64,000 nt of DNA. It comes from Prochlorococcus marinus str. MIT 9314 (GTDB taxonomy: Bacteria > Cyanobacteriota > Cyanobacteriia > PCC-6307 > Cyanobiaceae). The stretch is taken from assembly GCF_000760035.1 (NCBI RefSeq), contig NZ_JNAO01000012.1:177659-241658 (forward strand), in the 5' to 3' direction. Both the position numbers and the translations under genes were made by a program. Positions 1 to 7,984 of this stretch are shown here, piece after piece (positions within the stretch are counted from its first letter, which is position 1; each line of letters begins with the position of its first letter). Under the pieces are notes generated by a model. That model did not search any database and was not told the DNA's origin. It saw nothing but the letters and a program-made list of their open reading frames with translations.

Positions 1-69
1 TCCTTTACTGCAAAAATAAAATTACATCCAGAAGTAAATGCAGAAGTAAATATTGAAGTAACAAGTTAA
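1..69 (+). CDS. rplI: 50S ribosomal protein L9, C-terminal end (partial)
   Basis: Only the last 22 codons and the TAA stop at 67-69 are present; the 5' part lies outside the window. The tail reads TAKIKLHPEVNAEVNIEV before the final two residues. The alternating beta-strand pattern with an IKLHPEV core is typical of the C-terminal domain of L9, a primary 23S rRNA-binding protein of the large subunit. The placement just upstream of dnaB on the same strand fits the common cyanobacterial order rplI-dnaB. Identification rests on a short tail plus context. Confidence 0.8.
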   Translation, partial: SFTAKIKLHPEVNAEVNIEVTS

Positions 70-127
70 TCAATTTGTTGCATTATTTTAAAAAGTAGCC
101 AGAGTATATATCTAAGCAATTAAATAT

Positions 128-1510
128 ATGGTTTCCGTACCTTTTCCAAATAATGGGCAAAATAAAAATTTTAAAAAAGATTTTAATAGTGAAAATTCTG
201 GATTAGTACCTCCTCAAAACGTCCAAGCAGAGGAAGCTGTTCTTGGTGGCATACTTCTTGATCCAGACGCGATCGGAAGAATTGCAGACTTAATTAAACC
301 TGAAGCTTTTTATATAAATGCCCATCAGGAGATTTATAGAACAGCATTAATGTTACATACCCAGGGTAAACCAACTGATTTAACATCAATGAGTGCTTGG
401 TTAGCTGATAATGGATCACTAGAAAAAATTGGAGGGAACAGCAAACTGGTAGAACTAGTTGAAAATGTTTCCTCTACAGCTTCCATAGAACAAGTTGCTA
501 ATTTAATTAACGACAAATTCATGAGAAGGCAACTTATCAGATCTGGGAATGAAGTGGTTCAACTAGGTTTTGATCAAACTCAAGATACTAATGAAGTTCT
601 AGATAAAGCAGAGCAAAAAATATTTGAAATCAGCCAAGAAAAACCTTCAAAAGGCCTGACTCAAGCAGCTGAAATCCTTACAAGTACTTTCAATGAAATA
701 GAGTCAAGATCATTAGGTACTTCAGTAGCTGGTATTCCAGTAAATTTCTACGACCTTGATGCGATGACTCAAGGTTTTCAAAGAAGTGATTTAATAATTG
801 TTGCTGGAAGACCTTCAATGGGGAAAACTTCAATAGTTCTTAATCTGGCAAAAAATGTTGCACAATCGCAAGATTTACCTGTGTGTGTTTTTAGCCTTGA
901 AATGAGTAAAGAACAATTGACATATAGATTGCTCTCTATGGAAGTTGGAATCGAGAGTGGCAGGTTAAGAACAGGAAGATTGCAGCAAGATGAATGGCCA
1001 TTACTCGGAGAAGGTATCAATTCATTAGGTCAATTACCAATATTTATAGATGACAAGCCTAACTTAAGTGTTTTAGAGATGAGATCTCTGTGCAGAAGAT
1101 TGATAGCTGAACAAAAAAAAGAACTTGGATTAATTGTGATTGATTACCTCCAGTTGATGGAAGGATCAACCCCTGATAACAGAGTGCAAGAACTTTCACG
1201 AATAACAAGAGGTCTTAAAAGCATGGCCAGAGAATTAAAAGTACCAGTAGTAGCTTTATCTCAGCTTAGTAGAGGAGTAGAGTCTAGAACAAATAAAAGA
1301 CCAATGTTAAGCGATTTAAGAGAATCAGGATCTATTGAACAAGATGCAGATTTAGTATTAATGATTTATAGAGACGAATACTATAATCCAGAGACTGAAG
1401 ATAGAGGAATTACAGAAATCATTGTCACTAAACATAGAAATGGACCCGTAGGAACTGTTAAATTATTATTTGAACCTCAATTTACGAGATTTAGGAATTT
1501 AGCTAATTAA
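128..1510 (+). CDS. dnaB: Replicative DNA helicase DnaB
   Basis: This is the hexameric helicase that unwinds DNA at the replication fork and recruits primase. At 460 residues it has the usual length. The N-terminal helical domain (about 25-130) includes the segment PPQNVQAEEAVLGG typical of DnaB. The RecA-like ATPase domain has Walker A (AGRPSMGKTS) near residues 225-234 and a Walker B region (LIVIDYLQLM) further on. The ORF is continuous, so the intein found in DnaB of some other cyanobacteria is absent. It lies 58 bp after rplI and 12 bp before mnmG, so the three are probably co-transcribed. Confidence 0.97.
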   Translation: MVSVPFPNNGQNKNFKKDFNSENSGLVPPQNVQAEEAVLGGILLDPDAIGRIADLIKPEAFYINAHQEIYRTALMLHTQGKPTDLTSMSAWLADNGSLEKIGGNSKLVELVENVSSTASIEQVANLINDKFMRRQLIRSGNEVVQLGFDQTQDTNEVLDKAEQKIFEISQEKPSKGLTQAAEILTSTFNEIESRSLGTSVAGIPVNFYDLDAMTQGFQRSDLIIVAGRPSMGKTSIVLNLAKNVAQSQDLPVCVFSLEMSKEQLTYRLLSMEVGIESGRLRTGRLQQDEWPLLGEGINSLGQLPIFIDDKPNLSVLEMRSLCRRLIAEQKKELGLIVIDYLQLMEGSTPDNRVQELSRITRGLKSMARELKVPVVALSQLSRGVESRTNKRPMLSDLRESGSIEQDADLVLMIYRDEYYNPETEDRGITEIIVTKHRNGPVGTVKLLFEPQFTRFRNLAN

Positions 1511-1522
1511 ATCGATCCTAAA

Positions 1523-3490
1523 ATGAAAGATCATCACTCAACAAATGAATCTTTTGATGTCATCGTTATTGGTGGAGGACATGCAGGATGCGAAGCAGCT
1601 TTAACAACAGCAAAATTAGGATTTTCTACAGCCTTATTTACAATCAATTTAGATAGGATTGCATGGCAACCTTGCAACCCTGCTGTTGGCGGCCCGGCAA
1701 AAAGTCAGTTGGTACATGAAGTTGATGCATTAGGTGGAATTATTGGTAAATTAGCTGATGAGACAGCTATACAAAAAAGAATATTAAATGCAAGTAGAGG
1801 TCCAGCTGTATGGGCATTAAGAGCTCAGACAGATAAAAGAGAATACTCAAAAAAGATGATTGAAATACTACAAAATACAGATAATTTATCATTAAAAGAA
1901 GCAATGATTACTGAACTGGATATCAGAAAAACTGAAGAAATTGGATTGAGCTCAAAAAAAATCGTAAAAAAAAGAATAAAGGGTGTAAAGACTTTCTTTG
2001 GTAGTTATTATTCAGCAAGATCAGTTATCATCACAGCTGGTACGTTCTTAGAAGGAAGAATATGGATAGGAAATAAATCAATGTCAGCTGGTAGATCGGG
2101 CGAACAAGCAGCAAAAGGTCTTACTCAAAATTTACACGAAATTGGTATCAAAACAGAACGTTTAAAAACAGGAACTCCAGCAAGAGTTGATAAGAGAAGT
2201 ATCATTTTTGATGAATTAGATATTCAACCAAGTACTGCAGCAGATAAATATTTTTCGTTTGATCCAGATATCAAAAATAATATGCCCCAAGTTAGTTGTC
2301 ATATCACAAGAACAACAACCAAAACACATCAACTAATTCGAGACAATCTACATTTAACTCCCATTTACGGCGGTTTTATTGATAGTAAGGGGCCAAGATA
2401 TTGTCCATCAATTGAAGATAAAATCGTTAAATTTGCTGATAAAGAATCACATCAAATTTTCTTAGAACCAGAAGGAATTAATACCCCTGAAATATATGTT
2501 CAAGGATTCTCTACAGGTTTACCTGAAAGTATTCAATTAGAACTTCTAAGAACCTTACCTGGATTAAATGAATGTAAAATGTTGCGACCAGCTTATGCTG
2601 TCGAGTATGACTATATACCTGCAACACAACTCCAAACATCACTCGAAACTAAAGAAATTGAATATTTATTTAGCGCCGGACAAATTAATGGAACTACTGG
2701 TTATGAAGAAGCAGCAGCACAAGGATTAGTAGCCGGAGTCAATGCGACAAGAAAACTAAACAAAAAAGATCCAATAATCTTCACCAGAGAAAGCAGCTAT
2801 ATAGGAACAATGATCAATGATTTAATTACCAAAGATCTCAAAGAACCATATAGAGTTCTCACTAGTAGGAGTGAATACAGGTTGACCCTTAGAGGAGATA
2901 ATGCAGATAGGCGATTAACCCCATTAGGTTATGAAATAGGGCTAATTGATGAGAAAAGATGGTCGGTCTATCAAGAAAAAATGAAACTCCTTGAAGAAGA
3001 GAAATTAAGATTAAAAAATACTCGTTTAAAAAACACGGATGAAATATCAAAAAAACTAGAATTAGTTACTGGATCAAAAATCAAAGGCTCAACAACTTTG
3101 AAAGAACTCTTAAAAAGACCAAACTTTCATTATTCAGATTTAATTAAATATAATTTGACTGAAAAAAATATAGCTTCTTCAATACAAGAAGGTGTTGAAA
3201 TAGATATTAAATACGAGGGTTATCTTAAAAGACAAAAAAACAACATTGAACAAATAAATCGTCAAAGCTGTAAATCTCTGCCTCAAGAAATAAATTACGA
3301 AAAGATAGATACATTATCTTTAGAAGCTAGAGAAAATTTGAATAAGATAAAGCCAAAAAATTTTGGTGATGCTTCAAAAATTCCTGGGGTTAGCAAAGCT
3401 GATTTAACTGCTTTACTTGTTTGGCTAAAAATAAGAGAGATAAAAAAAAATAAGGCAAATATTTTTGCTGAAAAAAAGTTATCATCTTAA
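1523..3490 (+). CDS. mnmG: tRNA uridine-5-carboxymethylaminomethyl modification enzyme MnmG (GidA)
   Basis: This FAD enzyme works with the GTPase MnmE to place the (carboxymethyl)aminomethyl group on wobble uridine 34 of tRNAs, using methylene-tetrahydrofolate. The 655 residues are full length. The FAD-binding Rossmann motif GGGHAG lies at 17-22, followed by the family signature beginning [12 protein letters not shown] at about 51. A second signature, [16 protein letters not shown], marks the central domain. The C-terminal helical domain (about 560-640) provides the MnmE/tRNA contact in homologs. It is probably in an operon with dnaB. Confidence 0.97.
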   Translation: MKDHHSTNESFDVIVIGGGHAGCEAALTTAKLGFSTALFTINLDRIAWQPCNPAVGGPAKSQLVHEVDALGGIIGKLADETAIQKRILNASRGPAVWALRAQTDKREYSKKMIEILQNTDNLSLKEAMITELDIRKTEEIGLSSKKIVKKRIKGVKTFFGSYYSARSVIITAGTFLEGRIWIGNKSMSAGRSGEQAAKGLTQNLHEIGIKTERLKTGTPARVDKRSIIFDELDIQPSTAADKYFSFDPDIKNNMPQVSCHITRTTTKTHQLIRDNLHLTPIYGGFIDSKGPRYCPSIEDKIVKFADKESHQIFLEPEGINTPEIYVQGFSTGLPESIQLELLRTLPGLNECKMLRPAYAVEYDYIPATQLQTSLETKEIEYLFSAGQINGTTGYEEAAAQGLVAGVNATRKLNKKDPIIFTRESSYIGTMINDLITKDLKEPYRVLTSRSEYRLTLRGDNADRRLTPLGYEIGLIDEKRWSVYQEKMKLLEEEKLRLKNTRLKNTDEISKKLELVTGSKIKGSTTLKELLKRPNFHYSDLIKYNLTEKNIASSIQEGVEIDIKYEGYLKRQKNNIEQINRQSCKSLPQEINYEKIDTLSLEARENLNKIKPKNFGDASKIPGVSKADLTALLVWLKIREIKKNKANIFAEKKLSS

Positions 3491-3571
3491 AAGCACGCGT
3501 TCAGAGCTCTGAATAATAAACTTTTTAACTCTCCAAAAATTTTATGGGAAGAAAATGCCTCTAATTTTTTA

Positions 3572-4114
3572 GTGAAGAATTCACTACCAAAAATATCTGG
3601 TCCATGGAAATTAATGTTGCTTGGGGATGGAAGTCCAACTAGACATCTGCAGCTTTTAACTAATCAAGAAACAAAAATTAAATTAATTTCAATGCAATTA
3701 GATCCTCTATCCACTCAAGAAGGCCCTACAGAGTTGAATCAGTTAAATGGACCTTTAATTAGAAGACAAGTATGGATTAAAAACAATAATAAAAACCTAG
3801 CATGGGCTGAAAGTTGGTGGAATGCAGATCAAGTGAGTGAAAATTTAAAAGCCAAAGAAGAACCAATTTGGAAGAATTTGACACAAGACAGATCAGAATT
3901 GTTTAGAGAAGTAGATCGTATTTCACTTGTTAATTCAAATTGGTTAGAGGATCAATTTTGTTTTAAAGGTCCATTCTGGTCAAGAAATTATAGATTTTTT
4001 CGAGACAAAAAACCTCTAACAATTATCAGAGAGGTATTTAATCCACATTTAGAAAGTTTATTAGGCTATTCAGGAATTAAAGAATTTATGAAACTATACT
4101 CTTCTTCTTCTTGA
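3572..4114 (+). CDS. Chorismate lyase-like protein (UbiC/DUF98-type)
   Basis: The protein resembles cyanobacterial chorismate pyruvate-lyases, which release 4-hydroxybenzoate for the plastoquinone head group. Visible features are LLGDGSPTRHLQLLT near the N-terminus, the segment PLIRRQVWI with its paired arginines, and the following alternation through AWAESWWN. From the GTG at 3572 it is 180 residues. The frame is open back to the mnmG stop (3488-3490), and the upstream codons look like the family N-terminus (LFNSPKILWEENASNFL), but no ATG, GTG or TTG occurs there, so the true start is uncertain; CTG at 3509 is possible. The last 21 bases overlap the convergent gene at 4094-4657. The family call is good; enzyme activity is inferred. 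Confidence 0.7.
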   Translation: MKNSLPKISGPWKLMLLGDGSPTRHLQLLTNQETKIKLISMQLDPLSTQEGPTELNQLNGPLIRRQVWIKNNNKNLAWAESWWNADQVSENLKAKEEPIWKNLTQDRSELFREVDRISLVNSNWLEDQFCFKGPFWSRNYRFFRDKKPLTIIREVFNPHLESLLGYSGIKEFMKLYSSSS

Positions 4115-4657
4115 TCTGGGAAGATTTCTTGATTTTGATTGAACTTGTTGGTTTGATTGATCTCTCCAAGTATTATTCTCTTTTTCTGAAGCTCTTTGCC
4201 ATCTTTCAACTTTGAAATCCATTTCATCTGGCCACTCTTCGTCCTTACTCTCTTTTACATAAGGTAATTTTTTTTGCTCAGTTGTCTGTAATTTTTTTGA
4301 TTGCCTTAAAGATATTGCTTCTAAAGGTCTTTTTGAGTGCTGTTTAGCAGATTCATAAGAATTTGATTCTCTGGAAAATGTCTTAATATCGCTTTTATCA
4401 TCGTAAAAATCCTCATCATTCCAATCATCATTATCTTCATCAAAAAATAAATCCACTTTTTCAGATACCCATCTTCCTACTTTTTTAACACTCTTACTTG
4501 TTATTCCTTGCAAATCAGAGTTCCTTCTTTTTCCTGGCCTAGCACCAGATACTCCATCAACAAATTGTCTACCAGTTTCGAAAATTTTATCAACCTGTTT
4601 ATCAACAATATTTTTATCAAAACTATTTCTAAGATTTCTAATTCTCCTTGAATCCAT
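4094..4657 (-). CDS. Conserved hypothetical protein, charged, with acidic central segment
   Basis: I do not recognise a characterised family. The 187-residue product starts MDSRRIRNLRNSF and is strongly charged. A basic N-terminal third is followed by an acidic patch (LFFDEDNDDWNDEDFYDD, about residues 70-87), then a Lys/Gln/Ser-rich stretch, and an Arg-rich end (RSRRRRV). No membrane segment or signal peptide is visible. The composition suggests a disordered protein that could bind nucleic acid or a partner, but this is inference. Its 3' end overlaps the chorismate-lyase-like gene by 21 bp tail to tail. It is probably a picocyanobacterial lineage gene. Confidence 0.65.
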   Translation of the reverse strand: MDSRRIRNLRNSFDKNIVDKQVDKIFETGRQFVDGVSGARPGKRRNSDLQGITSKSVKKVGRWVSEKVDLFFDEDNDDWNDEDFYDDKSDIKTFSRESNSYESAKQHSKRPLEAISLRQSKKLQTTEQKKLPYVKESKDEEWPDEMDFKVERWQRASEKENNTWRDQSNQQVQSKSRNLPRSRRRRV

Positions 4658-4740
4658 AAATTATTATGCTTTTTAAAATATAAATTACATTAAAAAAATA
4701 AATAATTCCAAATATAGAAACAAAAACACATCTTATATTT

Positions 4741-5268
4741 TTAATCAAACAAAATTAAGCACTTTTTATTCCATGATCCATTAAAGAAATTTACACAACA
4801 TTTTTTACAGGCAATATTCTTTATCCTTTTCCTGTAGAAAAATTTCTCACCACAATTTTGGCAAGTTCCTATGTATTTTAATTCTCTCCTTTCAATAGGA
4901 AATGAGTGCCTCACTGAAATTTGAAAATTCTCCTCTTTCTCGTTAATTTTATTCATCTTTTCTAAGAAATTTGGACCATGTATCTCATTTTTTTTTAATA
5001 TCCTATCTACCCATGCATGAATCATCTCATGACATAAAGTACTTTTTATTTCACTAGAGGATAATTTACTCAAAATAGGTTTCGATAAAATAATTTCGGA
5101 ATCTACAAGTCCATTGATTCGTTTTCTTTTATAAAAACCAGCAGTAGTTTTTAATCTATTATCACTCCATCTAACTTTTACTAAAGGTTGATTATTAACT
5201 GCTAGAGAATTTTCAAAATATTGGCTATTAAATTTATGAAATAAGGGTAAAAGAGGAATTACAGGCAT
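4741..5268 (-). CDS. SprT-like zinc metalloprotease family protein
   Basis: This 175-residue protein has the SprT architecture. The metal-binding helix HEMIHAW holds the HExxH motif at residues 80-84, with a likely third ligand His97 (HGPNF). A C-terminal zinc ribbon has Cys pairs at 136/139 and 154/157. SprT/Spartan proteins are metalloproteases; eukaryotic Spartan degrades DNA-protein crosslinks, while the bacterial role is poorly defined. The SprT domain fills the entire length. It is on the minus strand, 83 bp from the hypothetical gene at 4657 and divergent from the small membrane-anchored gene at 5354. The family call is firm; the substrate is unknown. Confidence 0.85.
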   Translation of the reverse strand: MPVIPLLPLFHKFNSQYFENSLAVNNQPLVKVRWSDNRLKTTAGFYKRKRINGLVDSEIILSKPILSKLSSSEIKSTLCHEMIHAWVDRILKKNEIHGPNFLEKMNKINEKEENFQISVRHSFPIERRELKYIGTCQNCGEKFFYRKRIKNIACKKCCVNFFNGSWNKKCLILFD

Positions 5269-5353
5269 TATGGTTTAAAATTAGTATTATTTTGACAAAA
5301 AAAGCCATCAAAAACGATTTCTTTTCTTAAAGTAATAAAAAACTTAAATCAAC

Positions 5354-5773
5354 ATGGATGCAACACTAGTTAAAGATATCGGAATTAAAGCATTATTAGT
5401 TGGCGGTGCTGTACTAGTTTCTTTTTGGACTTTTAATGCAGTCAAATTAGTTATAAGCGCCAGAGGAATTAATCCATTAGTAAGAAAGTTTTTTGATCAA
5501 ATAGCTGCTGGCAGAATTGATGCAGCATACGGTTTGACTACAAAAACTTATAAAACTCATGTTAAGCGTCAAGACTTTCTTAAATTTTTAGCTAGTTTAA
5601 ACCTCAATAAATACAGAAATTTAAAATCAGGAAGACCTAGAGTTCAAGAAGATCAAATCATAATAACTTTGAATTTAAAATCAGAAGATAAACAAGATGA
5701 GCTCCCCTTAGATTTTACTTTCGCAAAAACTGACAATGATTGGAAAATAGACAGAATAGCAAAAGTGAATTAA
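5354..5773 (+). CDS. Membrane-anchored protein with NTF2-like C-terminal domain
   Basis: This is a small 139-residue protein. A hydrophobic segment at about residues 11-33 (GIKALLVGGAVLVSFWTF) looks like a single N-terminal membrane anchor. The soluble part contains FDQIAAGRIDAAYGLTT and ends with DNDWKIDRIAKVN, resembling the helix plus curved sheet of NTF2-like domains of the DUF4878/DUF4864 kind. Such domains usually bind small ligands or act as assembly modules; no function can be assigned here. It precedes the ATP-dependent DNA ligase by only 9 bp, so the two are probably co-transcribed. Confidence 0.65.
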   Translation: MDATLVKDIGIKALLVGGAVLVSFWTFNAVKLVISARGINPLVRKFFDQIAAGRIDAAYGLTTKTYKTHVKRQDFLKFLASLNLNKYRNLKSGRPRVQEDQIIITLNLKSEDKQDELPLDFTFAKTDNDWKIDRIAKVN

Positions 5774-5782
5774 TAATTTCTT

Positions 5783-7111
5783 GTGAGGCAAAAAGAATTG
5801 TTTAAAGAAGAGATAATACATCAATTAGAATTACACCCAAGTAGATTAGATAAAGAAAAAATCATTTCAGATGCAATGGAACAAGGTCTAGATGATTTTT
5901 TTGAGGGAATTCGTATGGCACTTGATCCATTGGTAACTTTTGGTGTAAAAATTGTTCCTGAAAAAAAGAATGAAAAAAGTCAAAATTTTTTATGGAATGA
6001 TTTTAGGGAATTAGCAAATAAGCTTATTCAAAGAGAACTTACTGGTCACGCTGCTCGAGATGCAATTATTACGGCTATGGAATCTGCTACGAAAGAAGAG
6101 TGGAATGGATTTTATCGACGAGTTTTAATTAAAGATCTTAGATGTGGTGTATCTGAAAAAACAATCAACAAGATAGCAAAGAAATTTCCCAAATATGCGA
6201 TTCCAATTTTTTCGTGTCCATTAGCTCATGACAGTGCAAATCATGAAAAAAAAATGATAGGAAAAAAACAAATTGAAATCAAATTAGATGGTGTGCGCGT
6301 CTTAACTATTATTAGACAAAATAAAGTAGAAATGTTTTCTCGTAATGGAAAACAATTCCATAATTTTGGTCATATTATCTCAGAAATAGAAAACGTCTTA
6401 AAAGAAGATCCTGAACCTCATGACTTAGTACTAGATGGTGAAGTAATGAGCGCTAACTTTCAGGATTTAATGAAACAGGTACATAGAAAAGATGGCAAAG
6501 AAACCAAAGACGCAATTCTCCACCTATTTGACTTGTGTCCCCTTGAAAACTTTCAAAAAGGAAGATGGGACACTAGTCAAACAAAAAGAAGTTTATTAGT
6601 AAAAGAATGGGTAGCAAAACATTCTATGCTTTTAAACCATGTACAAACACTTGAATGGGAAAATGTAGATCTCGACACTATTGAAGGACAAAAAAGATTT
6701 GTAGAGCTGAATAAATCTGCTGTGGAAGGTGGGTATGAAGGAGTAATGATTAAAGATCCTGATGCTATGTATGAATGTAAAAGAACACACAGTTGGTTAA
6801 AAGCAAAACCTTTCATTGAAGTCACTTTAAAAGTTATATCAGTTGAGGAAGGTACAGGTCGCAACAAAGGGAGACTGGGAGCAATCCTGGTAGAAGGAGA
6901 AGATGATGGTTATGAATACAGTCTTAGTTGCGGGAGCGGATTTAGTGATATTCAACGTGAAGAATATTGGTCAAAACGTAATCATCTCGTTGGTCAACTT
7001 GTAGAAATAAGAGCTGATGCAAAAACCAAGTCAAAGGATGCAGTGGCTTTTAGTCTTAGGTTTCCTAGATTTAAATGCTTTAGAGGATTTAAAGCTGGAG
7101 AAAAAGTTTAA
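5783..7111 (+). CDS. ATP-dependent DNA ligase
   Basis: DNA ligases of this type seal nicks through an enzyme-AMP intermediate formed with ATP. The adenylation motif KLDGVR lies at residues 167-172, making Lys167 the predicted nucleophile. Downstream are LDGEVM (motif III region), EGVMIKDP (motif IV) and WLKAKP (motif V), followed by an OB-fold. The N-terminal 140 residues are a helical DNA-binding domain. The 442 residues are full length for a bacterial three-domain ATP ligase. The start is GTG at 5783, 9 bp after the previous gene. Bacterial replication normally uses NAD-dependent LigA, so this enzyme is probably an accessory repair ligase. No Ku or primase gene is nearby. Confidence 0.9.
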   Translation: MRQKELFKEEIIHQLELHPSRLDKEKIISDAMEQGLDDFFEGIRMALDPLVTFGVKIVPEKKNEKSQNFLWNDFRELANKLIQRELTGHAARDAIITAMESATKEEWNGFYRRVLIKDLRCGVSEKTINKIAKKFPKYAIPIFSCPLAHDSANHEKKMIGKKQIEIKLDGVRVLTIIRQNKVEMFSRNGKQFHNFGHIISEIENVLKEDPEPHDLVLDGEVMSANFQDLMKQVHRKDGKETKDAILHLFDLCPLENFQKGRWDTSQTKRSLLVKEWVAKHSMLLNHVQTLEWENVDLDTIEGQKRFVELNKSAVEGGYEGVMIKDPDAMYECKRTHSWLKAKPFIEVTLKVISVEEGTGRNKGRLGAILVEGEDDGYEYSLSCGSGFSDIQREEYWSKRNHLVGQLVEIRADAKTKSKDAVAFSLRFPRFKCFRGFKAGEKV

Positions 7112-7228
7112 ATTTCAAAAAATAATATTCAACAAAGTAGTCAAAGAAAAATGTGGTTTTTAAATAGAAAAAATAAAAATCTTGGCTATAAAATATAAAA
7201 ATAATTATCAGGACTTTTTGAGAGACTT

Positions 7229-7381
7229 ATGACGAAGAAAACAGTTTTCAACTTCATAAAAACACCTTGTGGACAGGCGAAATATATAGAATTAGAAGCC
7301 AACAAAACTTTACTAGGTAAATTAAGGCTTTTTTGGTTTATCTTAATTGCAACAATAAGAGATTGGAATATTAAAGAGTAA
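7229..7381 (+). CDS. Small hypothetical protein, 50 residues
   Basis: A short reading frame starts at ATG 7229 and ends at TAA 7379-7381. Its product begins MTKKTVFNFIKTPCGQAKYI and ends in TIRDWNIKE. The middle has a hydrophobic stretch (LRLFWFILIATI), so it may associate with membranes. The frame fills most of the gap between the DNA ligase gene and the convergent membrane-protein gene, stopping 4 bp short of the latter, which is the normal packing in this genome. I do not recognise the family. Support is spacing and protein-like composition only. Confidence 0.5.
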   Translation: MTKKTVFNFIKTPCGQAKYIELEANKTLLGKLRLFWFILIATIRDWNIKE

Positions 7382-7385
7382 ATTC

Positions 7386-7982
7386 TTAAGATTTTTCAAA
7401 ATATTCTCTGGAGTATTTAGCTGAGAAATATACAACTAAAAAAGTTGAAATAATTCCAATGCTAGTAATATATAAATTATTTGGTGATTGCACATTTTTT
7501 AACTCCTGAATACTTTTTGCCAAACTACCTATTGAACAATAAAGAAAAGTTCCTGGAATTATTCCAAGAAGACCAAGAGCGAAATCTCTAAATTTAACAT
7601 TATTCAAACCATAAAAATAATTAAGAATACTGAAGGGAAATATCGGAGATAATCTCGCTAAAAAAATTAATTTAAGTCCGCCTTTTTCTACTACTTTTTC
7701 CATGACACTTAATTTTGGATAACGGCTAAAAAGATTTTTTAGCTTTTTTGCAAAAAAACTTTTTGATACAAAAAAAGCAACTGATGCTCCTATGGAAGCG
7801 GAAATGAAAACAATAATTGATCCTAAATATGAGCCATATAAAAAACCTGATAATAACGATAACCAAGAGGCTGGAAGTATTAATAAAACAATTAAAATAT
7901 AAATACAAACAAACGAAAAGATCCCAATACCAGTATTAAAAAAAAAAGACAAATTATAAATATTTTCAAGAAATATATTCAT
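7386..7982 (-). CDS. TVP38/TMEM64 (DedA-like, VTT domain) membrane protein
   Basis: This integral membrane protein has about five hydrophobic segments. The VTT-domain signature is visible: LPASWLSLLSGFLYGSYLGS followed later by LARLSPIFPFSILNYFYG, with the conserved Arg, Pro and Gly positions of the TVP38/TMEM64 family. Some members of the wider DedA group act in lipid flipping; the substrate here is unknown. I chose ATG 7982 (198 residues), which lies 2 bp after the valS stop; a TTG at 7988 would overlap the valS stop and add two residues. It is probably translated from the valS transcript. Confidence 0.85.
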   Translation of the reverse strand: MNIFLENIYNLSFFFNTGIGIFSFVCIYILIVLLILPASWLSLLSGFLYGSYLGSIIVFISASIGASVAFFVSKSFFAKKLKNLFSRYPKLSVMEKVVEKGGLKLIFLARLSPIFPFSILNYFYGLNNVKFRDFALGLLGIIPGTFLYCSIGSLAKSIQELKNVQSPNNLYITSIGIISTFLVVYFSAKYSREYFEKS

Positions 7983-7984
7983 TC

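Noticed and set aside
128..1510. Intein in DnaB
   Set aside because: The helicase is 460 residues and uninterrupted through Walker A and B, so no intein is present.
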